A stretch of 56,608 bases of DNA from Geothermobacter hydrogeniphilus. Lineage in GTDB: Bacteria > Desulfobacterota > Desulfuromonadia > Desulfuromonadales > Geothermobacteraceae. Positions 6,995-16,076 of this stretch are shown here, in pieces (positions within the stretch are counted from its first letter, which is position 1; every line of letters begins with the position of its first letter). The position numbers and the translations under genes are program-made. Below the pieces are notes generated by a model. That model saw nothing but the letters and a program-made list of their open reading frames with translations, made no database searches and was not told the origin of the DNA. The DNA is taken from the NCBI RefSeq assembly GCF_002898515.1, contig NZ_PPFX01000026.1, positions 1 through 56,608 on the forward strand. Reading direction: 5' to 3'.

Positions 6995-8155
6995 ATGAAA
7001 GATTGCATTGTCGTCGTCGATGATGAGCGCATCATTCTCGAACTGACATCGATGATTCTGACCAGCCGTGGTTACGAAGTTCACACCGCCGAAAATGGTG
7101 TTGCCGGGGTTGAGCTGGTGCGTCGGTATCAGCCGAGTGTTGTTCTGCTCGACTATATGATGCCGAAAATGGACGGTCTGACAGCTCTCAAGTTGATCCG
7201 TGAGGAGTACCCCGCCAGTTATGTGGTGATGTTCACCGGCAAGGGCAGTGAGGAAATCGCTGTTGAACTGATGAAGGCCGGGGCTTCGGACTATATTCTC
7301 AAGCCCTTCTCCAATCACGACCTCATTGATCGTATTGAGCAGGTCTTGCGCCTGCGCCGCATCGAACTGAACAATCTTGAATTGCGTCGCGAGCGGGAGC
7401 GGCTGCTGCGCGAGGTCGAAGAGTGGAACCTCGAGCTGGAACACCGGGTCGAAGAGAAAAGCCGTGAACTGGAACGGGCCCACGCGGAAATTCTGCAGGC
7501 CGAGAAGCTGGCGGCCTTGGGCCATGTCTCGGCCGGCATGGCTCATGAAATACGCAACCCGCTCAATTCGATCAGCCTGTTTGCCCAGGTGTTGCGCGGT
7601 GCGGTGCAGAACGACTCTGAGCTGGTGACCTACGCCGACAAGATCATCAACGAGGTTGATCGCATCGACGAGTTGCTGGTCAAACTGCTGGCGACCAGCA
7701 ACCAACCGCTCGGACCGCGGTCCGAAGTGGACCTGCCGGATCTGATCCGTTCGGTCCTGGAGTCTTTCAGCGATCAGCTGCGGGCTCAGAAAATCGATCT
7801 GGATGTCGCCCTGGTTCCCGCCGAGCCGTTCATGGCCGATCCGGAAGAGGTGAGACAGATCTTTTCCAACCTGATCGCCAACGCTCTGCATGAAATGCCG
7901 GACGGCGGTCGGCTTAAAATTCATCTCGGTCGAACCGATCAAGTGCTGCAGGTTGAGGTCAGTGACACCGGCGCGGGGATTCCGGAGGAGCATCTCAGCC
8001 AGATTTTCGATCCCTTTTTCACGACCAAGAGCAAGGGGACCGGGTTCGGTCTTTCGGTAGTGTTGCGCATCGTCAAGACCCTTGGGGGGCGGATCCGGGT
8101 TGAAAACGCAGTCGATGCCGGCGCCCGGTTCCTGATCGAACTGCCGGTTGCCTGA
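6995..8155 (+). CDS. Receiver-histidine kinase hybrid (N-terminal REC)
   Basis: This soluble 386-residue signalling protein has an N-terminal receiver (residues 1-125, Asp in LLDYMMPKMDGL, Lys in YILKPF), then a charged coiled coil (about 125-170), a dimerisation/phosphotransfer domain with the phosphorylated His in MAHEIRNPLNS, and a HATPase domain (N-box NLIANALHEM, G1 DTGAGIP, F-box FDPFFTT, G2 GTGFGLSVV). There is no transmembrane segment or PAS domain, so the input is probably phosphorylation of its own receiver by another kinase. ATG 6995 follows GGGAGGGTGG; the open frame from 6920 lies over terminator sequence and is not used. The FAD-protein gene starts 20 bases downstream. Confidence 0.93.
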   Translation: MKDCIVVVDDERIILELTSMILTSRGYEVHTAENGVAGVELVRRYQPSVVLLDYMMPKMDGLTALKLIREEYPASYVVMFTGKGSEEIAVELMKAGASDYILKPFSNHDLIDRIEQVLRLRRIELNNLELRRERERLLREVEEWNLELEHRVEEKSRELERAHAEILQAEKLAALGHVSAGMAHEIRNPLNSISLFAQVLRGAVQNDSELVTYADKIINEVDRIDELLVKLLATSNQPLGPRSEVDLPDLIRSVLESFSDQLRAQKIDLDVALVPAEPFMADPEEVRQIFSNLIANALHEMPDGGRLKIHLGRTDQVLQVEVSDTGAGIPEEHLSQIFDPFFTTKSKGTGFGLSVVLRIVKTLGGRIRVENAVDAGARFLIELPVA

Positions 8156-8175
8156 CGGCAGCCACGGGATACGTT

Positions 8176-9765
8176 ATGGCCCTTCAGTTGCGTGAGGTCG
8201 CTTTGCGGCTGGATCAGGATGAATCGGAGCTGCCGGTTGAGACGGCCCGCGCGCTGAACCTTGACCCGGCAGAATTGTCTGATTTCAGGGTTGTCAGGCG
8301 CTCCATTGATGCCCGCAAACGCCCACGGGTGCTGCGGGTTTTTACTGTTCGCTTCAGTGTGGCCGATGAGGATGCCCTGTTGCGGCGCCAACTGCGCAAC
8401 AGGCGTCTGTCCAGGGAAGAAGAGATCATTCCGGTCCCTGTCAGCCATCTCGTCGCTCCGTTGCGGGTGCTGGTTGTCGGCATGGGGCCGGCAGGTCTTT
8501 TTGCCGCCTGGAATCTTGCCCGCCATGGCGTTTCGGTCACCCTGCTGGAACGGGGGCGGCCGGTGGAAGAGCGCCTCTCGGATGTCGAACGGTTCTGGAC
8601 GGACGGTTGTCTTGATGAACGAAGCAATGTTCAGTTCGGGGAGGGGGGGGCCGGAACCTTTTCCGACGGTAAACTGACCACCCGCGTTAACCATCCCGGC
8701 ATTCGCACCATCCTGCGGACCCTGGTTGACTGCGGCGCCCCCGAATCGATCCTGGTCGATGCCAAACCCCATGTTGGCACCGACCGCCTGCGCGGGGTCC
8801 TGGTCCGTTTCCGCAGGGAGTTGCAGCGCCTCGGTGTCGATGTCAGGTTTTCCAGTTGCCTCAGCGGGCTGCAGGTCTCCCGTGGCCGGGTTGTCGGCGG
8901 CCTGATCAATGATGCCGATGAAGTCTCCTGTGATGCCCTGGTCCTGGCGCCGGGACACAGTGCCCGGGATACTTATGCTATGCTGTCGTCATCCGGCGTC
9001 CAGCTCGAAGCCAAGCCGTTTGCCCTCGGGCTGCGGGTTGAACATCCCGCCGTCCTGATAAATCGTATTCAGTACGGTCTCGATCGTCATCCGAAGCTGC
9101 CGGCCGCCGATTATCGGCTGGCATGGAACGACGCGAAGAGTGGTCGTGGGGTTTACAGTTTCTGTATGTGTCCCGGCGGCGAGGTGATCAATGCCTCCTC
9201 CGAGTCGGGACGCCTGGCGGTCAACGGTATGAGCCATTACCGGCGGGACTCGGAGCGGTCCAACAGTGCCCTGGTGGTTAGTGTCGATCAACGCGATTAC
9301 GGCTCCGGGGTCCTGGCCGGCATGTTTTACCAGCAGCGACTGGAAGAAAGGGCCTTCAAGGCCGGTGGCGGCGGCTATCGGGCTCCGGCCCAGAACCTGA
9401 TGGCTTTCCTTGGTCGCGGACAGGGGCCGCTGTGTGGTGACTGCAGACCGGGGTTGACCTCGGCCGACCTGCGGGAGTTGCTGCCGTCCGATCTGGTCGA
9501 CGCCCTGCAGCAGGGAATTGTCCACTTCGATCGACGGATGCGGGGGTTCATGACCGCCGAGGCGGTGTTGATAGGGATTGAGAGCCGGACCTCGGCCCCG
9601 CTGCGGATCGTAAGAAATGTATCCGGGGAATCCCTCTCACATCCCGGTCTTTATCCGGCCGGTGAAGGAGCCGGTTATGCCGGAGGTATCATGAGTGCGG
9701 CCTTGGACGGACTTAAAGCCGCCGAACAGATTATCAAGCAGGTCAGAAACCGGGAGGTTTTGTGA
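8176..9765 (+). CDS. FAD-dependent dehydrogenase, COG2509-type
   Basis: This is a 529-residue cytoplasmic flavoprotein of the large, uncharacterised FAD-dependent dehydrogenase group. An N-terminal domain of about 95 residues (two strand-rich halves with charged loops) precedes a Rossmann FAD motif at about residues 97-125 (VLVVGMGPAGLFAAWNLARHG then LLERG). Further family segments are NVQFGEGGAGTFSDGKL, the GLRVEH region, SFCMCPGGEV, and the C-terminal FAD contact YPAGEGAGYAGGIMSAALDG. The substrate is unknown. Its last codons overlap the start of the next gene by four bases (GTGA), so the two are translationally coupled. Confidence 0.9.
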   Translation: MALQLREVALRLDQDESELPVETARALNLDPAELSDFRVVRRSIDARKRPRVLRVFTVRFSVADEDALLRRQLRNRRLSREEEIIPVPVSHLVAPLRVLVVGMGPAGLFAAWNLARHGVSVTLLERGRPVEERLSDVERFWTDGCLDERSNVQFGEGGAGTFSDGKLTTRVNHPGIRTILRTLVDCGAPESILVDAKPHVGTDRLRGVLVRFRRELQRLGVDVRFSSCLSGLQVSRGRVVGGLINDADEVSCDALVLAPGHSARDTYAMLSSSGVQLEAKPFALGLRVEHPAVLINRIQYGLDRHPKLPAADYRLAWNDAKSGRGVYSFCMCPGGEVINASSESGRLAVNGMSHYRRDSERSNSALVVSVDQRDYGSGVLAGMFYQQRLEERAFKAGGGGYRAPAQNLMAFLGRGQGPLCGDCRPGLTSADLRELLPSDLVDALQQGIVHFDRRMRGFMTAEAVLIGIESRTSAPLRIVRNVSGESLSHPGLYPAGEGAGYAGGIMSAALDGLKAAEQIIKQVRNREVL

Positions 9766-10892
9766 AAAAGTTTTTTGTCAACACGATTCGTGAGCGGGAC
9801 TGGGTTGAAAGCAGTTTCCTGGTTCGTGACAAGGTTACGGCCATGGCCAAGAACGGCAAACCCTACCTGACCCTGAAACTGATGGACCGGACCGGAGAAG
9901 TCGAAGGTCGTGTCTGGGACGGGGTCGATGAAATCGCCGCCCGGTTCGAGAAGGACGATGTCGTTCAGGTTCAGGCCAAGGCCAGCGTCTATCTCGGGAA
10001 AATGCAGCTGGTGGTGCAGGATCTGCGCAAGCTTCCGGAAGCGGAGGTTGACCTGGGGGATTTCCTGCCGACATCCGGTCAATCTCCCGAACAGTTGATC
10101 GAACACTTGCGGCGGTTGGTCGACGGGCTGCGGAATCCCCATCTGCGGGCCCTGATGGAACTGTTTCTCGCCGATGAGGATTTTTTGCGGGGCTACAGCA
10201 GCGCGCCGGCAGCCAAGTCGATGCACCATGTTTATCTCGGTGGCCTGCTGGAGCATTCCCTGTCGATTGCCGAGCTGATCGACAAGGTCGCCGGGCATTA
10301 CCCCGAGCTGGATCGTGACCTGCTGGTGGTCGGCGCCCTGCTGCATGATGTCGGCAAGGTTGCCGAACTCAGTTATCGCCGCAGCTTTGATTACACCGAT
10401 GAAGGCAAGTTACTCGGCCACATCATCATCGGTGTTGAAATGCTTGAACAACGCCTTGTCCGGCTGGATGATTTTCCCCGGCCTCTGGCGGTGCATCTGA
10501 AACATCTGTTGCTTTCTCACCACGGTCAGTATGAATACGGATCCCCCAAACGCCCCAAGACCCTTGAAGCGGTGGTGTTGAATTTCATTGACGACCTTGA
10601 TTCGAAGATGAACGGTATTCGCAGTCATATTGAAAAAGACAGTCATCGCGAAGGAAGCTGGACCAGTTACCATCGGCTTTACGACCGTTATTTTTTCAAG
10701 GGCGACAATACTGCGGATGAAGAAAGCTGTGAACCTTCCGCCAAGGTCCGGCCGCTGCCGCAGATTCCGGGAACGCGTGAGGTGAAGAAAAACAGTCGGG
10801 AGAAGCACAGCGACCCTCTCAGTTTCTCCCTGGCAGAACAGCTCAAGGGCAAGAGCCTCAACCTCTTTTCCAATGACGAGGATGAAACATGA
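9762..10892 (+). CDS. OB-fold/HD-domain protein, YhaM-like 3'-5' exoribonuclease
   Basis: The 376-residue product has an N-terminal OB-fold nucleic-acid-binding domain (about 15-105, with LTLKLMDRTGEVEGRVWDG) and a metal-dependent HD domain (about 155-310). Likely metal ligands are HH at SMHHVYLGGLLEHS, the HD doublet in ALLHDVGKV, and the His pair in LLSHHGQ. This is the layout of YhaM/CBF1-type 3'-5' exoribonucleases acting on RNA or single-stranded DNA. A C-terminal tail of about 60 polar residues is extra to the core. The GTG start lies inside the stop region of the upstream gene, and its own stop overlaps the next ATG (ATGA). Confidence 0.88.
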   Translation: MKKFFVNTIRERDWVESSFLVRDKVTAMAKNGKPYLTLKLMDRTGEVEGRVWDGVDEIAARFEKDDVVQVQAKASVYLGKMQLVVQDLRKLPEAEVDLGDFLPTSGQSPEQLIEHLRRLVDGLRNPHLRALMELFLADEDFLRGYSSAPAAKSMHHVYLGGLLEHSLSIAELIDKVAGHYPELDRDLLVVGALLHDVGKVAELSYRRSFDYTDEGKLLGHIIIGVEMLEQRLVRLDDFPRPLAVHLKHLLLSHHGQYEYGSPKRPKTLEAVVLNFIDDLDSKMNGIRSHIEKDSHREGSWTSYHRLYDRYFFKGDNTADEESCEPSAKVRPLPQIPGTREVKKNSREKHSDPLSFSLAEQLKGKSLNLFSNDEDET

Positions 10893-11512
10893 TTATCCAT
10901 GCCTGGCCTGTCGGTCCCCTGCAGGTAAACTGTTTCCTGGTCGGTTGCGAAGAAACCCGGGAGGCGATGCTGGTTGACCCGGGGAGTGACGCGGAGCTTA
11001 TCCTGAAGGGAATTTCCGACTCCGGACTCAAGGTCCGGACGATCGTCAACACGCACGGCCATTTCGATCATATCGGCGCCAACCGCAAACTGGTCGAGGA
11101 GACCGGCGCCGAACTGTGCATGCATGCTGATGATGTGCCGCTGATCGAACTGGCCGTGAGCCAGGCGGCCCTTTATGGCCTGCAGACCTCGGAGTCGCCG
11201 CAACCGACACGCCTGGTTGCCGAAGGAGACCGGATCGACGTCGGAAGTCTTCATTTTGACATCTCCCATGTCCCGGGGCATTCGGCCGGCAGCATCTGTC
11301 TTTACGGGGCGGGCCATCTGTTCGCGGGCGATGTGCTGTTTGCCGGTTCGGTGGGCCGAACCGACCTTCCGGGTGGCAACTTTGAGCAGCTGATTTCCGG
11401 CATCCGCCGTAAACTGCTGGTTCTTCCGGATGACACCGTCGTTCATTGCGGGCATGGCCCTGATACCACCATCGGTCGGGAGAAACAGGTCAATCCGTTT
11501 ATCGGCGGCTGA
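10889..11512 (+). CDS. MBL-fold metallohydrolase, glyoxalase II-like
   Basis: This is a 207-residue cytoplasmic metallo-beta-lactamase-fold hydrolase. Metal ligands are visible in THGHFDHIG (HxHxDH), in VPGHSAGS, in the Asp of LFAGDVLF and in the late His of VHCGHGPDT. The size and motif spacing match the glyoxalase II/YcbL-like group that hydrolyses thioesters such as S-lactoylglutathione. The physiological substrate is not determined by sequence. It overlaps the upstream exonuclease gene by four bases and is separated by 38 bases from coaBC. Confidence 0.9.
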   Translation: MIIHAWPVGPLQVNCFLVGCEETREAMLVDPGSDAELILKGISDSGLKVRTIVNTHGHFDHIGANRKLVEETGAELCMHADDVPLIELAVSQAALYGLQTSESPQPTRLVAEGDRIDVGSLHFDISHVPGHSAGSICLYGAGHLFAGDVLFAGSVGRTDLPGGNFEQLISGIRRKLLVLPDDTVVHCGHGPDTTIGREKQVNPFIGG

Positions 11513-11550
11513 ATTCACAGCCTGAATCAGGTTCAATAAAGGAGTTGGAC

Positions 11551-12759
11551 ATGTTTTCCGGAAAACAGGTCGTCATCGGGGTCTGCGGCGGCATCGCGGC
11601 CTACAAGGCTGCCGAACTGGTTCGCCTGTTCGTCAAGGCCGGTGCCGAGGTGCAGGTGGTGATGACCCGCCACGCGGCCGAGTTTGTCACCCCGCTGACC
11701 TTTCAGACACTGAGCGGTAACCCGGTTCACAGCGAGCTGTTCAACTTGTTGCAGGAGCGTGAAATCGGCCATATTTCTCTTGCTGACCGGGCCGACCTGA
11801 TGGTGATCGCTCCGGCCACCGCCAATCTGGTCGGCAAGGTCGCGGGCGGACTTGCCGACGATCTGCTCAGTACGACCCTGATGGCGACCCGTGCCCCTGT
11901 TCTGTTCGCCCCGGCGATGAACGTCAACATGTATGAAAATCCCCTCTATCAGCGCAACCAGGCGGCTCTGGTCGACCTGGGCTACCATTTTATCGAGCCG
12001 GTGGTCGGTGAACTGGCCTGCGGCTGGCAGGGGAAGGGCAAGCTGCCGGAACCGGAGGCGATTCTGGAGGCGGCCCGGGGTCTGCTGCGGCCGGCCGATC
12101 TTGCCGGTGAAACCGTGCTGGTCACGGCCGGTCCGACCCGTGAAGAGATCGATCCGGTACGCTACATCAGCAATTATTCCTCCGGGAAGATGGGCTACGC
12201 GATTGCCGCCGCCGCGGCCCGGCGCGGCGCGCGGGTGTTGTTGGTCAGCGGGCCGACCTGTCTGCCGCGGCCGGCGGTGGCGGAATTTATTTCGGTGACC
12301 AGTGCTGTTGAGATGCGCGACGCGGTGATGAACCGGGTCGGCGAGGCGGGGATGGTCTTCAAGGCGGCCGCGGTGGCGGATTATCGGCCGATCCAGCGGG
12401 CCGAACGGAAGATCAAGAAGGGGGCCGGGGAGGCGCCGCTGCTGGAACTGGAGCGCAATCCGGATATTCTGGCGGAACTCGGAGAACTCAACGGCCCGCG
12501 GCTGCTGATCGGGTTTGCCGCCGAGACCGACCAGCTGGTGGCTCACGCCGCGGCCAAACTGAAGGCCAAGAATCTCGATCTGATTGTCGCCAACGATGTC
12601 ACTCGCGAGGGGGCCGGGTTCGATGTCGAAACCAATATTGTCCGTCTGCTCTACCGTGACGGCCGCAACCTTGAACTGCCGCGGATGAGCAAGACCGCCC
12701 TGGCTGACCGGTTGCTTGATGAAGCCCTGGAAATCAAACGGCGGCGGTCAGAAGGATGA
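11551..12759 (+). CDS. coaBC: Bifunctional phosphopantothenoylcysteine decarboxylase / phosphopantothenate-cysteine ligase
   Basis: It carries out two consecutive steps of coenzyme A synthesis: ligation of cysteine to 4'-phosphopantothenate and FMN-dependent decarboxylation. Residues 1-185 are the CoaC flavoprotein, with GGIAAYKA, the catalytic His in GHISL and the substrate clamp PAMNVNMY. Residues 186-402 are CoaB, with VTAGPTREEIDPVRYISN and the lysine-rich end of the nucleotide site KAAAVADYRP. The length of 402 is typical. ATG 11551 is six bases after AAAGGAG and is preferred over TTG 11545. The end overlaps the convergent phospholipase-like gene by 12 bases. Confidence 0.97.
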   Translation: MFSGKQVVIGVCGGIAAYKAAELVRLFVKAGAEVQVVMTRHAAEFVTPLTFQTLSGNPVHSELFNLLQEREIGHISLADRADLMVIAPATANLVGKVAGGLADDLLSTTLMATRAPVLFAPAMNVNMYENPLYQRNQAALVDLGYHFIEPVVGELACGWQGKGKLPEPEAILEAARGLLRPADLAGETVLVTAGPTREEIDPVRYISNYSSGKMGYAIAAAAARRGARVLLVSGPTCLPRPAVAEFISVTSAVEMRDAVMNRVGEAGMVFKAAAVADYRPIQRAERKIKKGAGEAPLLELERNPDILAELGELNGPRLLIGFAAETDQLVAHAAAKLKAKNLDLIVANDVTREGAGFDVETNIVRLLYRDGRNLELPRMSKTALADRLLDEALEIKRRRSEG

Positions 12760-13659
12760 GAGCATTTCCAGTAGACGTTCCGGGCAGGTGATCCCCTCGC
12801 GAAATCGAGGTTTCAACTCCGTCAGCAGACGTTCTGCTTCGGCTTCCGGCAACTTGCCGTCGAGCCACAGCAGGTTGAGGTTTTTGCGAATCATCTTGGC
12901 CGCGTTGAGAGCCCGTTCTCCGGCCGGGTCAGCCTTCCAGTAAGGGCTCAGTTCCATCTCGGCGAGTATGCTTTCAGTGACGACCCGGGCGAGAGTGAAA
13001 TACTCCTCGCGATCGCTGTCGCTGATCTCCCAGCGGGAATTGCTGCCGAGTGAGCGAATCATCTTCTGCCAATGCTGCAGACGGCTGAGCAGCAGCAGTG
13101 AATTGAAAATCCGCTTGTTGGTGCCGAAGGAAAAAATGGTGTCGGCAATGACGCTGCGCAACAAGGCATCGTTGTCGCTGAAGTTCTTGCGGGCGATGGT
13201 TCGCGCCCGGGACCAGGTTTCCGGATCGACGCTTGCCTCGATGCGCATCTCCCAGTAGGTGTGTTTGAGCATCACGGTATTGAAGGTCCGCACCAGCTTG
13301 TAGGGAACAAAATAGGAATGGGCTACGGTGTCCATGGCCAGGTGGCTGAGATAGCCGTAGGCACAGGCTCGCTGCGGGTCATTTTGCGCCGCGGCAAGCA
13401 GTTGCTTGGCGACGCGCCAGGAATGGCAGTGTCGCAGATAATGGGTGAATTTCTTGCCCAGGGTTATGTCGGCGCTGATGCATCCGTAGAGGAAGTCGTT
13501 GGGATAGGCGGTCAGCAGCGCCTGCAGGTGAGGTGCCACCAGTCCGATGCGTTCCAGCACCAGGGAGCCGACCTGCAGGTGAAAACCGATTCCCCAGGCC
13601 CAGCAGTGGCTCGGGAAGGCCACCAGCAGCAGGGTCAGGCCGATAATCAGTGGTGCCAT
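12748..13659 (-). CDS. Secreted zinc-dependent phospholipase C-like protein
   Basis: This is a 303-residue exported protein. The signal peptide (MAPLIIGLTLLLVAFPSHCWA) is predicted to be cut just before Trp22, so the mature protein would begin WGIGFH. In the zinc-dependent phospholipase C / S1-P1 nuclease fold the first mature residue is Trp and its free amino group binds zinc, so this fits closely. Other likely ligands are the Asp in CISADITLG, His in HCHSW, the H...D...H cluster SHLAMDTVAH, and H/E in KHTYWEMRIE. The substrate could be a phospholipid or nucleic acid. The frame extends far upstream across the uracil-glycosylase gene, but the signal peptide fixes the start at 13659. It converges on coaBC with a 12-base overlap. 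Confidence 0.85.
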   Translation of the reverse strand: MAPLIIGLTLLLVAFPSHCWAWGIGFHLQVGSLVLERIGLVAPHLQALLTAYPNDFLYGCISADITLGKKFTHYLRHCHSWRVAKQLLAAAQNDPQRACAYGYLSHLAMDTVAHSYFVPYKLVRTFNTVMLKHTYWEMRIEASVDPETWSRARTIARKNFSDNDALLRSVIADTIFSFGTNKRIFNSLLLLSRLQHWQKMIRSLGSNSRWEISDSDREEYFTLARVVTESILAEMELSPYWKADPAGERALNAAKMIRKNLNLLWLDGKLPEAEAERLLTELKPRFREGITCPERLLEMLSSF

Positions 13660-13812
13660 AGGGAGTCCCGGGGTGCGCTCCCGTTCGGCGGTCGAAGGTT
13701 TGAATTGACAAGCCGGGACGGGGCGGAAAAGTGGTTTCAGACAAGTCTGGACCAGTATTCGGAACCGGTTCAGGTCAAGCATAGACAAGCAGACGGGGTA
13801 AGTAAAGCCGCC

Positions 13813-14529
13813 ATGGTCGACAAGTTGCACAAGGAAATCTTTCAACTGGTACGGCAGACTCGAAGTTTGATCGAGGATTTCGCCAACCTCGGTATCGAGC
13901 AGATCAGTCTGCCGCCGCAGGAGATGATGTCGAAGACTGCGACCGACCCTTCTCCCGTCCAGGCGGATGTCCGTGAAACGCTGGAACAGATTCGAGCCGA
14001 CCTCGGCGAATGCCGACGCTGCAAGTTGTGTGAAAAACGCAACAGCATCGTCTTCGGGGTCGGCAACCCCGACGCACGCCTGGTGCTGGTCGGCGAGGCC
14101 CCGGGCCGCGAGGAGGACCGTCGCGGTGAACCGTTTGTCGGCGAGGCCGGTCAGCTGCTCGATCGTATTCTCTTCGCCATGGGGTTGCAGCGCTCGGAGG
14201 TCTATATCTGCAATGTCGAGAAGTGCCGTCCGCCCGGCAATCGCGACCCGGAGCCGGATGAGATTGCCGCCTGCGAACCCTTCCTCAAACGGCAGCTGGC
14301 CGCTATCGCTCCGCAGGTCATCATCAGCCTCGGCCGCATCGCCTCTCAGGCCCTGCTGCGTGACCAGACCGCGATCAGCAGGCTGCGGGGGCACTGGCGC
14401 GAGTACCAGGGCATTCCCCTGATGCCGACCTTTCATCCCGCCTATCTGCTGCGCAACCCGACCGCCAAGCGGGAAGTCTGGGAGGATGTGAAACAGGTCA
14501 TGCGTCGTCTTGATGGCACCGCCGGTTGA
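13813..14529 (+). CDS. Uracil-DNA glycosylase, family 4 (iron-sulfur)
   Basis: This repair enzyme removes uracil from DNA. The 238-residue protein has the family 4 marks: CRRCKLC near residue 75 giving two 4Fe-4S cysteines, with further ligands in YICNVEKCRPPGNRDP and IAACEPF; the water-activating motif GEAPGREED; and the HPAYLLRNP minor-groove motif. About 70 residues before the first Cys form a polar extension. The open frame begins at 13261 on the antisense of the phospholipase-like gene. ATG 13813 is chosen because family similarity and normal length begin there, but the exact start is uncertain. The next gene begins 12 bases downstream. Confidence 0.92.
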   Translation: MVDKLHKEIFQLVRQTRSLIEDFANLGIEQISLPPQEMMSKTATDPSPVQADVRETLEQIRADLGECRRCKLCEKRNSIVFGVGNPDARLVLVGEAPGREEDRRGEPFVGEAGQLLDRILFAMGLQRSEVYICNVEKCRPPGNRDPEPDEIAACEPFLKRQLAAIAPQVIISLGRIASQALLRDQTAISRLRGHWREYQGIPLMPTFHPAYLLRNPTAKREVWEDVKQVMRRLDGTAG

Positions 14530-14541
14530 GGGGAGGGGGGA

Positions 14542-15294
14542 GTGAATGCCTTCGAACTGCAGCATATCTGCCGGGCCATACCCGGCGATGAAGGTCCCCA
14601 ATCTCTACTCAATGATGTCACCGTCTGTTTCGAAAAAGGGTTGCTGCATGCCCTGGTCGGTCCCTCTGGCGGCGGAAAAACCAGCCTGCTGCGTTTGTTG
14701 AATCGTCTCGATGCTCCCGACGCGGGTACTGTCAGCTATGCCGGCCGTGATCTCGGCTGCTGGGAACCGCGCCGACTGCGGCGCACGGTCGCTTTTGTTC
14801 CCCAGCAACCCCATATCTTCCCCGGAACCGCCCGCGACAACCTGCTGTTCGGCCTGCGGTTTCATCCCGACATCGTACCGACCGATCAACAACGGCTGAG
14901 CGAACTCTGCGCGTTGAGCCAGTTCCCGCCGGATCTTTTGTCGAAACCCGCCGAGAAGCTCTCCATCGGTCAGCAGCAGCGGCTGGTCCTGGCGCGCGCT
15001 CTATGTCTTGAGCCCGAGGTGCTGCTGCTCGATGAACCCGGCAGTGCTCTCGATCGACCGACCGCCGAGGCCCTGGGCCGTTCCCTGCGCCATCTGTGCC
15101 GCCGCTCGGTGACCATCATCCTGGTCAGCCACGATCTCGAATGGGTCCGCAATCATGCCGACCAGGTGCTGTTCATGGAAGCGGGAGAACTGAAGCTGCA
15201 GTGTCCGGCGGCCGCCTTTTTCAATCGAGGGGTGGAGGACCGCATCGGCCGCTTCATTGCCGGGCAGAAGGAGGCACTGCATCATGACGGGTGA
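14542..15294 (+). CDS. fetA: ABC transporter ATP-binding protein, FetA-like
   Basis: This is a 250-residue cytoplasmic ATPase with Walker A GPSGGGKTSL, signature KLSIGQQQRLVLARAL (LSxGQ), Walker B LLLDEP and the switch His in SHDLEW. It is paired with a UPF0014/FetB permease that starts 11 bases before its own stop, so the two form one exporter. In Escherichia coli FetAB exports iron and helps resist oxidative stress; the same job is inferred here. The GTG start is preceded by a very strong GGGGAGGGGGGAG. Confidence 0.9.
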   Translation: MNAFELQHICRAIPGDEGPQSLLNDVTVCFEKGLLHALVGPSGGGKTSLLRLLNRLDAPDAGTVSYAGRDLGCWEPRRLRRTVAFVPQQPHIFPGTARDNLLFGLRFHPDIVPTDQQRLSELCALSQFPPDLLSKPAEKLSIGQQQRLVLARALCLEPEVLLLDEPGSALDRPTAEALGRSLRHLCRRSVTIILVSHDLEWVRNHADQVLFMEAGELKLQCPAAAFFNRGVEDRIGRFIAGQKEALHHDG

Positions 15295-16063
15295 TCTGCT
15301 GCAGCTCAACATGGCCGACCTGGGGCTCGCCTACGGTCTGGTGCTGCTGAGCGCGGCACTGGTCAGGTGGCAGGGTTATGGAGGCAGTGGAGGACTGTTG
15401 CGGGCCTCACTGCGGATGGTGGTTCAGCTGCTGGCGGTCGGTTACCTGCTGGAAGGGGTCTTTGCCCTGCGCCATCCGCTGGCGGTGGCGGCGATATTGG
15501 CCGTCATGGGGCTTTTCGCCCTGCAGGTGATCGGTTCCCGGGTGCAGGACAAGATGCCGTATTTCTACCGGGTCATGGCCGGGGCGCTGCTGGTTGGCTG
15601 CGGCCTGGTGACCTGGTTTTTCTGCGTCGGCGTGGTGGGTGTGGAACCCTGGTACGAGCCGCGCTACCTGATTCCCCTGGCGGGGATGATTGTCGGCAAC
15701 TCGATGAACGGTGCCGCGCTCGCCGCCGAACGTCTTGCCGTTCAGATCCGTCGGGGAGGGGCTGAAATCGAGGCCGCTCTCTGTCTCGGTGCCAGCCCGC
15801 GGCAGGCGGTCGCGCCGCTGCTCGGCAGCTCCTTCAGGGCCGCCATGATTCCGGCCACCAATACCATGGCGGCGATGGGCATCGTCGCCCTGCCGGGGAT
15901 GATGACCGGGCAGATTCTCTCCGGCACCGCGCCGATCATCGCGGTCCGCTACCAGATCGCCATCATGTGTGCCATCACCGGTGCCGTGGCGCTGACCACG
16001 CTGCTCATCCTGCATATCGGTTACCGGAGTTATTTTACCGCCGATCAGCGGCTGAAATCCTGA
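15284..16063 (+). CDS. fetB: Iron export permease, FetB / UPF0014 family
   Basis: This inner-membrane permease of 259 residues has about seven hydrophobic segments. The family core is seen in LIPLAGMIVGNSMNGAALA and ALCLGASPRQA, followed by ATNTMAAMGIVALPGMMTGQIL. It pairs with the FetA ATPase upstream, with which it overlaps by 11 bases. ATG 15284 follows AAGGAGG; the frame is open a little earlier at 15257. The gene ends in a convergent junction with the glycerate kinase gene, with a short GACGTG-TTT-CACGTC hairpin across the junction. Confidence 0.92.
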   Translation: MTGDLLQLNMADLGLAYGLVLLSAALVRWQGYGGSGGLLRASLRMVVQLLAVGYLLEGVFALRHPLAVAAILAVMGLFALQVIGSRVQDKMPYFYRVMAGALLVGCGLVTWFFCVGVVGVEPWYEPRYLIPLAGMIVGNSMNGAALAAERLAVQIRRGGAEIEAALCLGASPRQAVAPLLGSSFRAAMIPATNTMAAMGIVALPGMMTGQILSGTAPIIAVRYQIAIMCAITGAVALTTLLILHIGYRSYFTADQRLKS

Positions 16064-16076
16064 CGTGTTTCACGTC
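16062..16076. other. Short palindromic hairpin at a convergent gene junction
   Basis: GACGTG (16062-16067) and CACGTC (16071-16076) enclose three T. It overlaps the fetB stop codon and the last codons of the convergent glycerate kinase gene, and could end both transcripts weakly. There is no T-run, so the role is uncertain. Confidence 0.35.

Noticed and set aside
13261-13812. Upstream extension of the uracil-glycosylase frame
   Set aside because: It is antisense to the phospholipase-like gene and adds about 184 residues not known in family 4 glycosylases.
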